Source: Halomonas urumqiensis (GTDB lineage Bacteria; Pseudomonadota; Gammaproteobacteria; Pseudomonadales; Halomonadaceae). From it: a DNA stretch of 64,000 nt. The translations under genes and the position numbers were made by a program. The notes beneath the pieces were generated by a model. The model searched no databases and was not told the origin of the DNA. It saw nothing but the letters and a program-made list of their open reading frames with translations. Location: contig NZ_PYUD01000005.1 of the NCBI RefSeq assembly GCF_003028575.1, positions 1-64,000 on the forward strand, read 5' to 3'. Positions 28,114-36,712 of the stretch are shown here, piece after piece (the first letter of the stretch is position 1; each line of letters opens with the position of its first letter).

Positions 28114-28205
28114 GTTCTCGATACCTGCTGATCTCGCCAGGCCACCAAGTGGCAGCCAAGACCAACAGGTATCGGTAGCGGCCACGAGGGAACACTGAAG
28201 ACGCG

Positions 28206-28223
28206 GGGGCACGACGGTGCCCC
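28206..28223. terminator. Possible shared terminator hairpin
   Basis: GGGGCAC (28206-28212) pairs with GTGCCCC (28217-28223) around GACG, between the convergent azlD and M20 genes. No T-run is visible on either side, so strength is doubtful. A longer-range pairing GATACCTG with CAGGTATC surrounds the preceding stretch. Confidence 0.35.
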
Positions 28224-28242
28224 GATGAGAGGCAGTAAGGCG

Positions 28243-29547
28243 TCAGACCGCCAGGTAGGCCAGGGCAGCAGAGGCCATGGCCTCGATACCAGTACGCAGG
28301 GTCACGTCGTTGCCCGGGAAGTAGTAGGGGGAGTGCGGCATCTCCAGGTGGCGCATCTTTTCAGACACACCCGTTCCCGGGGTTTCTGCCCAGCGCTCCG
28401 CGGGGGTGGCGCCAATAAACCAGTAGACGTAGGGGATATCCTCTCCGCCGAAACCGCCCGACTCGGCGCTGCCGAAGAACGGGAAATCCTCGCTACCATT
28501 GAGCCTTGGCATCTCATAGATACTGGCCGCACCAAAGTGCTCGGCATGAGCGCGACGTACATGCTCGACCGCCACGGAGTCGTTATCCAGAGAAATGGTC
28601 TCGTTGAGCACACGGATCTCCGGGGGGATTGGCGAGCGCCCCGCTTCGCATTCGGTACGGATGATGCGCTCGATAGACGCCACCACCTGGCGGTGCAGTG
28701 CGTTATCGAAGCTGCGGACATTGATCTCCAGTTCCGCGGAGTGCGGAATAATGTTGGCCTGGGTGCCCGCATGCAGCTTGCCGACAGTGAGCACAACGGT
28801 CTCCTCGGGTGGCACCTCGCGCGAGACGATGGTCTGCAGGCGGGTGACGACATGGGCGGCTATCACCACCGGATCCACCGTCTGTGCCGGCATGGAGCCA
28901 TGCCCGCCAGCACCGTGAATCGTCACCGCCAGGTTGCTGCAGGCGGCCATGGCACGCCCGGAGATATGTCCAACAGTGCCCGCCAGGGCCGGCATATTGT
29001 GCTGCCCGAGAATTACGTTCGGACGCGCGAAGCGTTCGTAGAGGCCATCGTCGAGCATCGCCTTGGCGCCGCCGAAGACCTCCTCGGCGGGCTGGCAGAT
29101 CAACATCAGTGTGCCACTCCACTGGTCCCGCAGCGCTGCCATCACACCGGCCGCTCCGACCACGCAGCTACTGTGCAGGTCGTGCCCACAGGCGTGCATC
29201 AGTGGCACCTCACGGCCCTCGGCCGTGGTCGCGGTTTCGCGGCTGGCGAAGTCGAGTCCCGTCTCCTCCTTGATCGGTAGTGCATCCATGTCGCCGCGCA
29301 GCATCACCGTGGGGCCTTCGCCGTTGTGCAGCAGCGCGACGACGCCGGTAACGCCAACGCCACGGGTCACCTCGTAGCCGAGTTCCTCCAGGGCCTCAGC
29401 GAGTCTTGCACTGGTAATGTGCTCCTGAAAGGGCAGTTCGGGGGTCTGGTGGAGCTTCCGATAGAGCGCCTGTACCTGCCCGAGGGTCGCGTCCACCTGG
29501 GCGCCGACGGCGTCCCTGATACCCACAGTGGTAATTGAGGTTGTCAT
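28243..29547 (-). CDS. M20 family metallo-amidohydrolase, hippurate-hydrolase-like
   Basis: A 434-residue peptidase M20D enzyme that should cut N-acyl amino acids. Metal and catalytic motifs are LRGDMDALPIKEETG, MHACGHDLHSS, CQPAEEVFGGAKAML and NGSEDFPFF near the end. Hippurate hydrolases and indole-acetyl-amino-acid hydrolases share these motifs, so sequence alone does not fix the substrate. It is the last gene of the DUF3311-symporter operon and lies beside a glycine-riboswitch-controlled dehydrogenase and the benzoate genes, which favours benzoylglycine. The start at 29547 uses GGAGG five bases before it; ATGs at 29550 and 29559 are alternatives. Confidence 0.85.
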   Translation of the reverse strand: MTTSITTVGIRDAVGAQVDATLGQVQALYRKLHQTPELPFQEHITSARLAEALEELGYEVTRGVGVTGVVALLHNGEGPTVMLRGDMDALPIKEETGLDFASRETATTAEGREVPLMHACGHDLHSSCVVGAAGVMAALRDQWSGTLMLICQPAEEVFGGAKAMLDDGLYERFARPNVILGQHNMPALAGTVGHISGRAMAACSNLAVTIHGAGGHGSMPAQTVDPVVIAAHVVTRLQTIVSREVPPEETVVLTVGKLHAGTQANIIPHSAELEINVRSFDNALHRQVVASIERIIRTECEAGRSPIPPEIRVLNETISLDNDSVAVEHVRRAHAEHFGAASIYEMPRLNGSEDFPFFGSAESGGFGGEDIPYVYWFIGATPAERWAETPGTGVSEKMRHLEMPHSPYYFPGNDVTLRTGIEAMASAALAYLAV

Positions 29548-29565
29548 CATGGCCTCCATGGCAGC

Positions 29566-31020
29566 TTAGTGACTGGGAACGGGATGGCCACCAGGGGTGG
29601 CACGACTGAAGCACTGCCAGACCACCACGACGCCGACATTGAGCAGCATCGCCCAGACGCCAGCGTGCCACCCGAGCGGCGAGCTCCACACGAAATCCAT
29701 CAGCAGGTATGCCAGGCTGCCGACCAGGGCACCGGCCATGACACTGGCGCGACGCAGCCGCGGCAGGAACAGCGCCCCGAGCACCATCGGGAACAACTGC
29801 ACGATCAGGCCGTAGGCACCCAGCAGCAGCAGTACCAGCGAAGCGGGGTTGGCCAGCGCGAACAGATAGGCGATCAATGACAGGCCAATGACGCTCCAGC
29901 GGGTCGCACGGACCGTCGCCTTCTCGCTGGCCCCCTTCATCATGGTGGGGCCCACCACATCGCGCACCAGCACAATGGCGGCGGTATGTGCCAGGTTGGC
30001 GCCGGTGGACATGGCCGCCGCCAGCGCGCCGGAAAGCATCAGGCCGATGACCCATGGCGAGAAGTTGGCCACGTCCATGACCATGCGCAGCAGCACGGTA
30101 TCGGCCCGCGCCAGGGGATCGTCGGCAAAGACCAGGATGCCGGCGAAGCCGATGAACAAAAGCGGCACCAGCAAATAGGCATAGAGCGGGTAGAAGACGC
30201 TGACCTTGCGCAGCGTCTTGCCGCTCTCGGCGGAGTAGAACTTCATGAACAGGTGCGGCCACATGGCGCCACCGAAGGCGCTGACCAGCACCGCGGTGCT
30301 GAAGTAGCCCCAGTTCATGCCGTTGGCCCCGGGCATGGTCAGGTATTCAGGCATGGTCAGCTGGATCTGGCTGAACATCTCTCCCACGCCGCCATAGAGG
30401 CGCTCGGAGATGGACAAGCCCAGGAACCAGGCAATGGCGATCATCATGATTCCCTGGACCAGGTTGGTCCAGCCGATGCCATTCAAGCCGCTGCTGAACA
30501 CGTAGGCGGCGACCACCACGAAGGCCAGCAGCGCCCCGAGCCAGAAGGGAATCAGGCCATCGGTGGCGGCCTGGAACAGCAGCCCGGCGCCGGCGATCTG
30601 GATGGTCAGATAGGGCACCAGGGCCAGCACGCCGATCACTCCGGCGAGGATACCCAGCGGCCGGCTCTGGTAGTGATCGGCGATCATGTCGCCCTGGGTC
30701 AGGTAGCCCTTCTCACGGCCCAGCGCCGCGACCCGTGGGCCCATGGCCCAGATGGTGATCGGCACCAGCGACAGATAGGCGAGGATGTAGAAGGCTGGCG
30801 CACCATGCTGGTAGCTCCAGCCCGGCGCCCCCAGGAAAGCGAAGGCGGAGAATATCTCGGCGCCAAGGATGAAGAACAGGATCACCACCCCGACGTGGCG
30901 CCCGCCGGCCACGTAGCCCTCGAGGCTCGAGTTCTCCTGACCACGGGCGCGCAACCCCACCCACAGCACCAGGGCCAGATAGGTCAGCGTGATACCGACG
31001 ACGATCAGAGAATCACTCAT
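29566..31020 (-). CDS. Sodium:solute symporter (SSS) family transporter
   Basis: A 484-residue, roughly 13-helix Na+-coupled symporter with SSS hallmarks: YVAGGRHVGVVILFFILGAEIFSAFAFLGAPGWSYQHGAP near the start, and ALAAAMSTGANLAHTAAI in the second half. It would import a small organic acid or amide. It overlaps the upstream DUF3311 gene by eight bases and is followed 18 bases later by the M20 hydrolase. Its cargo is therefore probably the hydrolase substrate. A GGAGGTGG ribosome site supports the start at 31020. Confidence 0.88.
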   Translation of the reverse strand: MSDSLIVVGITLTYLALVLWVGLRARGQENSSLEGYVAGGRHVGVVILFFILGAEIFSAFAFLGAPGWSYQHGAPAFYILAYLSLVPITIWAMGPRVAALGREKGYLTQGDMIADHYQSRPLGILAGVIGVLALVPYLTIQIAGAGLLFQAATDGLIPFWLGALLAFVVVAAYVFSSGLNGIGWTNLVQGIMMIAIAWFLGLSISERLYGGVGEMFSQIQLTMPEYLTMPGANGMNWGYFSTAVLVSAFGGAMWPHLFMKFYSAESGKTLRKVSVFYPLYAYLLVPLLFIGFAGILVFADDPLARADTVLLRMVMDVANFSPWVIGLMLSGALAAAMSTGANLAHTAAIVLVRDVVGPTMMKGASEKATVRATRWSVIGLSLIAYLFALANPASLVLLLLGAYGLIVQLFPMVLGALFLPRLRRASVMAGALVGSLAYLLMDFVWSSPLGWHAGVWAMLLNVGVVVVWQCFSRATPGGHPVPSH

Positions 31021-31225
31021 GGCAGCCACCTCCGTGACGGATCACGAAAGCCACCCACATGCCGGCGAACAGCACCAGCATCCACAAGATGTACCAGAAG
31101 AACAGGAAAGGGAGGCCCATGACAGTGGGCTCTATGCGGTTGGCGATCAGGGCGCCGGGCCAGATCATCGCCAGAGTGCATAACGCAAAGTGCAGCCCCG
31201 TCATGAGGTGGTAGGTCTTGGTCAT
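31013..31225 (-). CDS. DUF3311 small membrane protein (symporter partner)
   Basis: A 70-residue protein with two helices (about 8-28 and 38-62) and the DUF3311-like end FFWYILWMLVLFAGMWVAFVIRH. Such small proteins are encoded directly before SSS symporters, as here, with an eight-base overlap. It is likely an accessory subunit, but its exact function is not known. It is the first gene of the operon. Confidence 0.8.
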   Translation of the reverse strand: MTKTYHLMTGLHFALCTLAMIWPGALIANRIEPTVMGLPFLFFWYILWMLVLFAGMWVAFVIRHGGGCHE

Positions 31226-31317
31226 GTGAGTCGTCCAGCTCGCCGATGGCGAGTCTTGTTATGGGTTGTGTCTTGACTATGGCGCAGGCTTGTCGATAGA
31301 AAAAATATGGCTTTTAT

Positions 31318-31333
31318 ATGATATCCATATCAT
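31318..31333. promoter_or_regulatory. Palindrome upstream of the symporter operon
   Basis: ATGATAT-CC-ATATCAT is a perfect palindrome in an AT-rich patch about 95 bases before the DUF3311 start. It may be the operator or promoter region of this operon, perhaps for the LysR protein at 33010. The link to a regulator is guesswork. Confidence 0.4.
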
Positions 31334-31359
31334 CATGGCATGGCTTTGGCGCAACGAAA

Positions 31360-31383
31360 GCTCCCGGCGCATGCGCCGGGAGC
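31360..31383 (-). terminator. Terminator after the FAD amino-acid dehydrogenase gene
   Basis: GCTCCCGGCGC (31360-31370) pairs perfectly with GCGCCGGGAGC (31373-31383). On the minus strand the stem is followed by CTTTCGTT, a modest T-run. It lies 45 bases after the stop of the 31428-32663 gene. Confidence 0.65.
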
Positions 31384-31427
31384 CGGTGGGAAAGCGGAAA
31401 AAGTGGGACAAAGCGGGAAAGACGAAA

Positions 31428-32663
31428 CTAGCGGGCCAGGCTCGGCCGTGCGGTATCGGCGACCGCCACAGTGACCGAGTCAGCCACCATCTCGGCGGTG
31501 ATCGCCGACAGGGTCCAGCCCAGGTGCCCGTGACCGGTATTGTAGAAGACACTTGGCATCCGCCCTCTCCCCACCCGTGGCATCATGTTGGGAAGCATCG
31601 GGCGCAGCCCGGCCCAGGGCACCACCCGCCGGGTGCTGACACCCGGAAAGCACTGCTCGACCCAGTCGATCAGCGGACGGATGCGATCATCACGAATATC
31701 GCGATTGAAGCCGTTGAACTCGGCCGTGCCGGCGACACGAAAGCGATCCCTTCCCAGCCGACTGGTGACCAGCTTGGCCTCGTCATCCAGCAGGCTAATC
31801 ATCGGCGCCGCTTGCTGGGAAGCAGGCTCATCGAGATGCACGGTGATCGAATAGCCCTTGACCGGGTAGACATTGACCCGGTCACCCAGTTTGGCAGCAA
31901 GCCCGCGACTCCCTACCCCGGCACAGACCACCAGACCATCATAGGCTTCTCTCCACGCCTTGGTGGTCACCCAGGCGCCGCTGGCATCGGCCTCCACGTC
32001 GCACACGTCATAACCGTAGCGCGTCGTGACACCGCGCCGCTCGATGGCCTCGGCCAGGCCCAGAGTGAACTTGTGGATGTCGCCGGTGGCATCGCTTTCG
32101 GTGTAATAGCCACCGTAGTATTTCCCGGCCAGGCTGGGTTCGAGGGTACTCATCTCCTCTGGTGTCACCGCGCGACGCTCGAGGCCGCCCTCGGCGAGTA
32201 GCGAGGAGACCCGGCCGGCGTGCTCGAAATCCTGCTTCCGGCGATAGATGTGCAGGATGCCGCGCCGCTCCAGATCGAAGTCGATGCCCTCTTCCCGCGC
32301 CCACCGATAAAGATGATCGCGAGCGGCGATTGCCAGGCGTGTCGTCTCGGTGGTGTTGTCGGCATAGCGGGGAATGGCGGACATGAACTCGGCGAACCAG
32401 CTCAGTTTGTGCCAGGAGGGCTTGGGGTTGACCAGCAGCGGTGCATCGGCCCGCAACATCCAGCGTAACCCCTTGAGCACCGTGGGCCAGTGAGTCCAGA
32501 CCTCGGCATTGGAGGCCGAGAGCTGTCCGCCGTTGGCAAAGGAAGTTTCCATGGCCGCATAGCGATGTCGTTCATAGAGCGTGACATCCAGACCACGCTT
32601 GAGAAGGGCATAAGCGGTAGTGACACCGGTGATGCCACCCCCGATAACGGCAATACGTTGCAT
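31428..32663 (-). CDS. DadA-like FAD-dependent D-amino acid / glycine dehydrogenase
   Basis: A 411-residue flavoprotein of the DAO/DadA family. The FAD-binding start is RIAVIGGGITGVTTAYALLKRGLDVTLYE and the C-terminal half has VCAGVGSRGLAAKLGDRVNVYPVKGYSI and NTGHGHLGWTLSA, both typical of DadA. DadA oxidises D-amino acids such as D-alanine and passes electrons to the respiratory chain. Here a tandem glycine riboswitch precedes the gene, so glycine, sarcosine or a related N-alkyl glycine is a likely real substrate. The second ATG (32663) has the better spacing to GGAGAAC; 32666 is the alternative. A strong terminator follows. Confidence 0.82.
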   Translation of the reverse strand: MQRIAVIGGGITGVTTAYALLKRGLDVTLYERHRYAAMETSFANGGQLSASNAEVWTHWPTVLKGLRWMLRADAPLLVNPKPSWHKLSWFAEFMSAIPRYADNTTETTRLAIAARDHLYRWAREEGIDFDLERRGILHIYRRKQDFEHAGRVSSLLAEGGLERRAVTPEEMSTLEPSLAGKYYGGYYTESDATGDIHKFTLGLAEAIERRGVTTRYGYDVCDVEADASGAWVTTKAWREAYDGLVVCAGVGSRGLAAKLGDRVNVYPVKGYSITVHLDEPASQQAAPMISLLDDEAKLVTSRLGRDRFRVAGTAEFNGFNRDIRDDRIRPLIDWVEQCFPGVSTRRVVPWAGLRPMLPNMMPRVGRGRMPSVFYNTGHGHLGWTLSAITAEMVADSVTVAVADTARPSLAR

Positions 32664-32716
32664 CATTGTTCTCCAGACGCGTCGGGTTGACCCCACCGCC
32701 ATTGGCTAGCGAGGAC

Positions 32717-32912
32717 CCCTTCCGTCATGGAACCTGAGAGATTCGCAACGCATCGTCGACGATGCCCGCTTGCTCCTTCGGTGTGCCGACGGACGCTGTC
32801 GCCGGCCGCTCTTCGGAATCGGTGACGCGACGGCGGTCCGTTGGCCTGAGAGTTTCCGGGGCAGTTGCTCCTTCGGCGCCGGCACCGTGGTTAACGGACC
32901 GGACTCTCCCGC
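32717..32912 (-). ncRNA. Tandem glycine riboswitch
   Basis: On the minus strand the leader shows two glycine aptamers. The first begins GGGAGAGTCC (32912 inward), has CCGAAGGAGCAA (about 32865-32876) and ends CTCTCAGG (32845-32852). The second repeats CCGAAGGAGCAA (about 32770-32781) and ends CTCTCAGG (32733-32740). These are the signature elements of the gcvT/glycine riboswitch. The 3' end lies about 55 bases before the dehydrogenase start, with no obvious terminator between, so translational or read-through control is likely. Such switches usually turn genes on when glycine rises. Confidence 0.88.
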
Positions 32913-32963
32913 TATCGCGATATCAGTCGTTACACTATCCGCCCCTGGACGCCATAGCAAAAA

Positions 32964-32978
32964 TATCAATAATAGATA
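32964..32978. promoter_or_regulatory. Candidate LysR-type site before the LysR gene
   Basis: TATC-N7-GATA lies in an AT-rich patch about 32 bases before the LysR start at 33010. The spacing fits a T-N11-A LysR core, so it may be an autoregulatory site. It also lies upstream of the divergent glycine riboswitch transcript. Confidence 0.4.
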
Positions 32979-33009
32979 ATCACCATGCCATACAGGTATT
33001 GCTCTGCCC

Positions 33010-33903
33010 ATGGAGTTCCGTCAGCTCAGCTATTTCATCGCCGTGGTCGAAACCGGCTCCATCTCCGCCGCCAGCCGCTACGTGCATATTGCCCAACCGG
33101 CTCTCACCCGCCAGATCAGATTGCTGGAGGAGGATCTCGACACGCGGCTGTTCGACCGCCATGCGCGTGGCATGCGACTGACAGTAGCGGGTCAGGCTCT
33201 CTACGAGGACGCCCAACAGCTGCTAGACGCTCGAGCGCAGATCCGGGCACGCCTGTCGGCGCTGGGCAGCGGCCTGACCGGCAAGGTCAGCCTCGGGGTG
33301 ACGGTAACCCACCTCTGGGTGCCTGATGTGGCGGGGCTCCTCCGCCGCTATCGTGACCGCTACCCGCAGATCGCCTTCGAGGTATTCCCGCTGCTATCGG
33401 GGCCGCAGTTGGAGCGGCTGCGGGAAGGCAGTCTGGATGCCGGTGTGCTTTACCTCGACGAGACCGGCCACCCGGGGCTCGAGGCACGCCGACTACAGAA
33501 CGACCACCTGGTCCTCGCCGTCCCAGAGCATTCGCCATGGGCCCAGGCCCCCCCGCAGGGCCTGGCTGAGCTCGCCAACGCCGACTTCGTGTGGGGATTT
33601 CGCAGTGCTTCACCGATCTACTTCGACCGCATGCAGGCCCACTTCCAGCGCCTCGACTTTCACCCCCGCGTGGTGCAATACGGCGCCGACAACATCGCCA
33701 TTCTGAGCATGGTCGCCGCAGGCCTGGGCATCGCCATCCTGCCCGCTGCCAGCAGTTGCCACCCCATGCCGGGGATCCGCTTCCTGCGTCTGCCTGAGCT
33801 CGATGCCTGCGAGATGCCTTTGTGGTTCGCCTGGCGACCGGACAATGACTCGCCGGCGCTGCGAAACCTGGTCGAACTGGTGTGCGAAACAACCAAGTGC
33901 TGA
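33010..33903 (+). CDS. LysR-type transcriptional regulator
   Basis: A 297-residue LysR protein with an N-terminal helix-turn-helix (about 1-60, RQLSYFIAVVETGSISAASRYVHIAQPALTRQIRLLEEDL) and an effector domain (about 90-290). It is divergent from the glycine-riboswitch dehydrogenase gene and is the closest regulator to the symporter-hydrolase operon. It is therefore a candidate controller of both. Its effector domain is not close enough to CatM, BenM or CysB to name. Its stop is followed by about 245 bases without a gene. Confidence 0.85.
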   Translation: MEFRQLSYFIAVVETGSISAASRYVHIAQPALTRQIRLLEEDLDTRLFDRHARGMRLTVAGQALYEDAQQLLDARAQIRARLSALGSGLTGKVSLGVTVTHLWVPDVAGLLRRYRDRYPQIAFEVFPLLSGPQLERLREGSLDAGVLYLDETGHPGLEARRLQNDHLVLAVPEHSPWAQAPPQGLAELANADFVWGFRSASPIYFDRMQAHFQRLDFHPRVVQYGADNIAILSMVAAGLGIAILPAASSCHPMPGIRFLRLPELDACEMPLWFAWRPDNDSPALRNLVELVCETTKC

Positions 33904-34149
33904 TCACCCGCCGGCGCTCGACGGACTGTGGCGGTTGTTGCTTGAGTTCAGGTGTTTCAGTGACGCCTGAGCCCGAGGAACGAATGTGCTCGCCCGGCCT
34001 CAAAGGGGCAGCCTTTTTCGGGGCTAGCGATTTTTGAGAGCCGGCTTTTTTCAGAGCTACCTTTATGGAGGGCTAGCTGTTTGAAGAGCTACCTCTTTAA
34101 GAGCTGGAAAAAGCCATGCTTGGCTCGGCCCCCCTCAGTGGAGACTCAC
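33904..34149. repeat. Gene-free stretch with degenerate direct repeats
   Basis: Bases about 34010-34115 contain a loosely repeated unit of 15-20 bases built on GAGCTACCTTT and GGCTAGC (at about 34022, 34049, 34072, 34086, 34099). It resembles a decayed tandem array. No coding or RNA feature was recognised here. The promoter of the next gene must lie in it. Confidence 0.4.
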
Positions 34150-34635
34150 ATGCCCGACTCCCGTGACCCGAATCACGACCCGCGCCAGAACGCCGCCTGG
34201 CAGGCGGCGCAGCAGTGGCGCGAGCGCGCCCGCCAGAACAACGCCGGTGGCCCGCTCAGTGGGCTGAAGATGCTGCTCGCCTGGCTGCTGTTCGGCGCCA
34301 TGATGATCGTCGCCGTGATACTGGGGCTGTTCTTCCTGTTGCTTGGCTGGGCCTTGATGCCATTGCTGCGCTACCGGATGAAGAAACGCATGGAACAGAT
34401 GCGCGCCGACCGCGCCGAGGATATCGGCGGCAGTCACGAGCAGACCCGCTACGGCGAGACCCACTACAGTGAAACCCATCACCGCGAAACCCGTTATCGG
34501 GAACACCCTTCTCGTGAAAGTCCTTCTCGTGAAAGTCCTTCTCGAGAAAGTCGTGGCGGCAGCCGGGATCAGCAGGTGCTGGAAGGCGACTACGAGGTGA
34601 AGGCGTCGCCCCGCCGCGATGACGAGGCGAACTGA
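34150..34635 (+). CDS. Small membrane protein with a charged repeat tail
   Basis: A 161-residue protein of unknown function. It has a polar N-terminus, one or two hydrophobic helices (about 40-75, LLAWLLFGAMMIVAVILGLFFLLLGWAL), then a long cytoplasmic tail. The tail holds an imperfect repeat of YxETH/SRESP units (about 100-140); at the DNA level three near-perfect 15-base copies lie at about 34505-34552. The start at 34150 has a GGAG ribosome site. Copy-number change in the tail could vary its length between strains. Confidence 0.65.
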   Translation: MPDSRDPNHDPRQNAAWQAAQQWRERARQNNAGGPLSGLKMLLAWLLFGAMMIVAVILGLFFLLLGWALMPLLRYRMKKRMEQMRADRAEDIGGSHEQTRYGETHYSETHHRETRYREHPSRESPSRESPSRESRGGSRDQQVLEGDYEVKASPRRDDEAN

Positions 34636-34649
34636 CCGAACGGGTCTCG

Positions 34650-35138
34650 TCAGATGTGATAGACGTCGATGACCTGGTGGATGTAGTCGTTGTTGAGTTG
34701 CACGACTTTCCGGGTAATCAGCGGCGACTCCCCCGACACGTCCAGGTTGTAGAAGGCGCTGCCGAAGTAGCTGTCGGTCGTCTTGTAGCGATGGCTCAGG
34801 GTATGCCAGTTGAAGCGTAGCTCCAGCGTATCGCCCTCCTCCTTGAGCACCTCCAGGTTGTTGATCTGGTGGGTGGTACGCGGCTCCGGCGTACTCGCCC
34901 CGCTGCGCTCGGTCTTGATCCGGTAGACCCGGTCCTCGAGCCCCTCACGGTTCGGATAGTAGATCAGCGAGATCTCGCTGTGCGGGTCACGGGTCAACTG
35001 GTCGTCGTCATCCCAGGCCGGCATCCAGAACTCGGCGTCCTTGCGATAGCACTCAAGCCACTCGTCCCACTGGCGGTCATCGAGCAGGCGTGCTTCGCGG
35101 TACAGGAAGGCCTGGATGTCGTGGTAGCTGATACTCAT
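34650..35138 (-). CDS. benB: Benzoate 1,2-dioxygenase small subunit BenB
   Basis: The 162-residue beta subunit of the ring-hydroxylating oxygenase that turns benzoate into the cis-diol. The fold is the SnoaL-like beta family, with DIQAFLYREARLLDDRQWDEWLECYRKDAEFWMPAW and an ending LNNDYIHQVIDVYHI typical of BenB/XylY. It has a structural rather than catalytic role. The start at 35138 follows GGGGAG. It is the last gene of the catA-benA-benB unit. Confidence 0.93.
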   Translation of the reverse strand: MSISYHDIQAFLYREARLLDDRQWDEWLECYRKDAEFWMPAWDDDDQLTRDPHSEISLIYYPNREGLEDRVYRIKTERSGASTPEPRTTHQINNLEVLKEEGDTLELRFNWHTLSHRYKTTDSYFGSAFYNLDVSGESPLITRKVVQLNNDYIHQVIDVYHI

Positions 35139-35170
35139 GTCTGTTCTCCCCTTCTCGGTTCGTGCCGAAC

Positions 35171-36550
35171 TCATGCTGACTGGGTGGCGGGCTCAGTCGT
35201 GATAAACCGACTGCGTTCCTTGTCGATGGCGCGCAGCATCTCCTCGACCCAGTGCTTGTGGTGCAACACGTATAGGCCTTCATCTTCCGGGGAGGCCCCG
35301 CTGAGCAGCGGCTTCATGTCGATTGCCTTGGCGTTGTCGTCGGCCCCCTCGATCCACTGCCTGGCGCCACGCGAGAGATCGTTCCACTCGGACAGCGCCC
35401 CGCTGTAGCCGTCCTGGCAAGCGCGGAACTCCTCGAGGTCGTCCGGCGTACCCATGCCCGAGACATTGAAGAAGTCCTCGTACTGGCGGATGCGCACACG
35501 GCGGTTCTCCGCCGATTCCCCCTTGGGCGCGAAGCAGTAGATGGTGACTTCGGTCTTGTCGACGCCGAGCGGACGCAGCACGCGGATCTGCGTGGAGAAC
35601 TGGTCCATCAGGTAGACGTTGGGGTAGAGGCAGAGGTTACGGGTCTGGTTGACGATGGAGTCGGCACGCGCCGCGCCCAGTTCTGCCTCGATCTCATCCT
35701 TGCGGGCGTACACAGGGCGCACTTCGGGATTGAGCAGCCGCGTCCACAGCATCATGTGGCCGTTTTCATAGGAGTAGAAGCCACCCTGGCTCTTGGACCA
35801 GCCATCGGCGTCCACCGCCTTGGTGCCGCCAGCATCGTAGTTGCGACGCTCCATGGTCGAGGCGTAGTTCCAGTGCACGGAGCTGACGTGGTAGCCATCG
35901 GCACCGTTCTCGGCGCCCAGCTTCCAGTTGCCGTTGAAGGTGTAGGACGACGTGCCACGCAGGATCTCAAGGCCTTCCGGCGCCTGGTCGACGATATTGT
36001 CGATGATCTTGGTGGTCTCGCCCAGGTACTCCTCCAGCGGCACCACGTCATCGCTCAGGCTGCCAAACAGAAAGCCCTTGTAGTTTTCAAAGTGCGGCAG
36101 ACGCTTGAGGTCGTGGGAGCCCTCCTGCTTGAAGCCTTCCGGATAGGCACCGTTTTTCTCGTTCTTGGCCTTGAGCAGCTTGCCATCGTTCTTGAAGGTC
36201 CAGCCGTGGAAGGGACAGGTGAAGGTACCCTTGTTGCCCTGCTTGCGACGACACAGGGTGGCGCCACGGTGGGCGCAGGCGTTGATCAGCCCGTGCAGCT
36301 CGCCCTGCTTGTCGCGGGTGATCACCACCGGCTGGCGGCCCATGGTCACGGTGAAGTAGTCGCCCGGCTCGCTGATCTGGCTTTCGTGGGCCAAAAACAG
36401 CCAGTTGCCTTCGAAGATGTGCTTCATCTCCAGGTCGAAGAAGGCCTGTTCGGTGAACATGCTGCGGTGACAGCGGAAGATGCCGTTGTCGGCGTCGTCG
36501 ACGACGGCGCCGCGGACGCGTTGCTCGAGTTGGTCAAGATTGGTGGTCAT
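35171..36550 (-). CDS. benA: Benzoate 1,2-dioxygenase large subunit BenA
   Basis: The 459-residue catalytic alpha subunit. The Rieske 2Fe-2S centre is bound by CAHRGATLC and CPFHGW (Cys-x-His and Cys-x2-His). The mononuclear iron is held by the histidines in [12 protein letters not shown] and a later aspartate. It acts with BenB and draws electrons from BenC. The ATG at 36550 follows GAGG; a longer frame to 36643 lacks family residues. It lies downstream of catA and is separated from benC and benD by about 4 kb. Confidence 0.95.
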   Translation of the reverse strand: MTTNLDQLEQRVRGAVVDDADNGIFRCHRSMFTEQAFFDLEMKHIFEGNWLFLAHESQISEPGDYFTVTMGRQPVVITRDKQGELHGLINACAHRGATLCRRKQGNKGTFTCPFHGWTFKNDGKLLKAKNEKNGAYPEGFKQEGSHDLKRLPHFENYKGFLFGSLSDDVVPLEEYLGETTKIIDNIVDQAPEGLEILRGTSSYTFNGNWKLGAENGADGYHVSSVHWNYASTMERRNYDAGGTKAVDADGWSKSQGGFYSYENGHMMLWTRLLNPEVRPVYARKDEIEAELGAARADSIVNQTRNLCLYPNVYLMDQFSTQIRVLRPLGVDKTEVTIYCFAPKGESAENRRVRIRQYEDFFNVSGMGTPDDLEEFRACQDGYSGALSEWNDLSRGARQWIEGADDNAKAIDMKPLLSGASPEDEGLYVLHHKHWVEEMLRAIDKERSRFITTEPATQSA

Positions 36551-36712
36551 GGAGTCATCCTCTTTAATCTTGTCTTGGCTGCCTGGGGCTGACCCGGGGA
36601 CAGGCCCCGGGGTGCCGGACCATCGAGGAGGCGCTGTAAACAAGTCGCACCTCCTCTTCGGCCTGCCCCCGGCGCACCGGGCTGGAAGTAACGGAAATAA
36701 TCCAGGTGCCGA

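Noticed and set aside
33010-33903. BenM or CatM for the LysR gene at 33010
   Set aside because: The effector domain lacks the PLILFPAKPRPS-type segment found in the catR product at 43146, and no ATAC-N7-GTAT site lies beside it.
34505-34552. Possible CRISPR-like array (15-base repeats)
   Set aside because: The repeats have no unique spacers and encode SRESP units in frame inside a gene; no cas genes are present.
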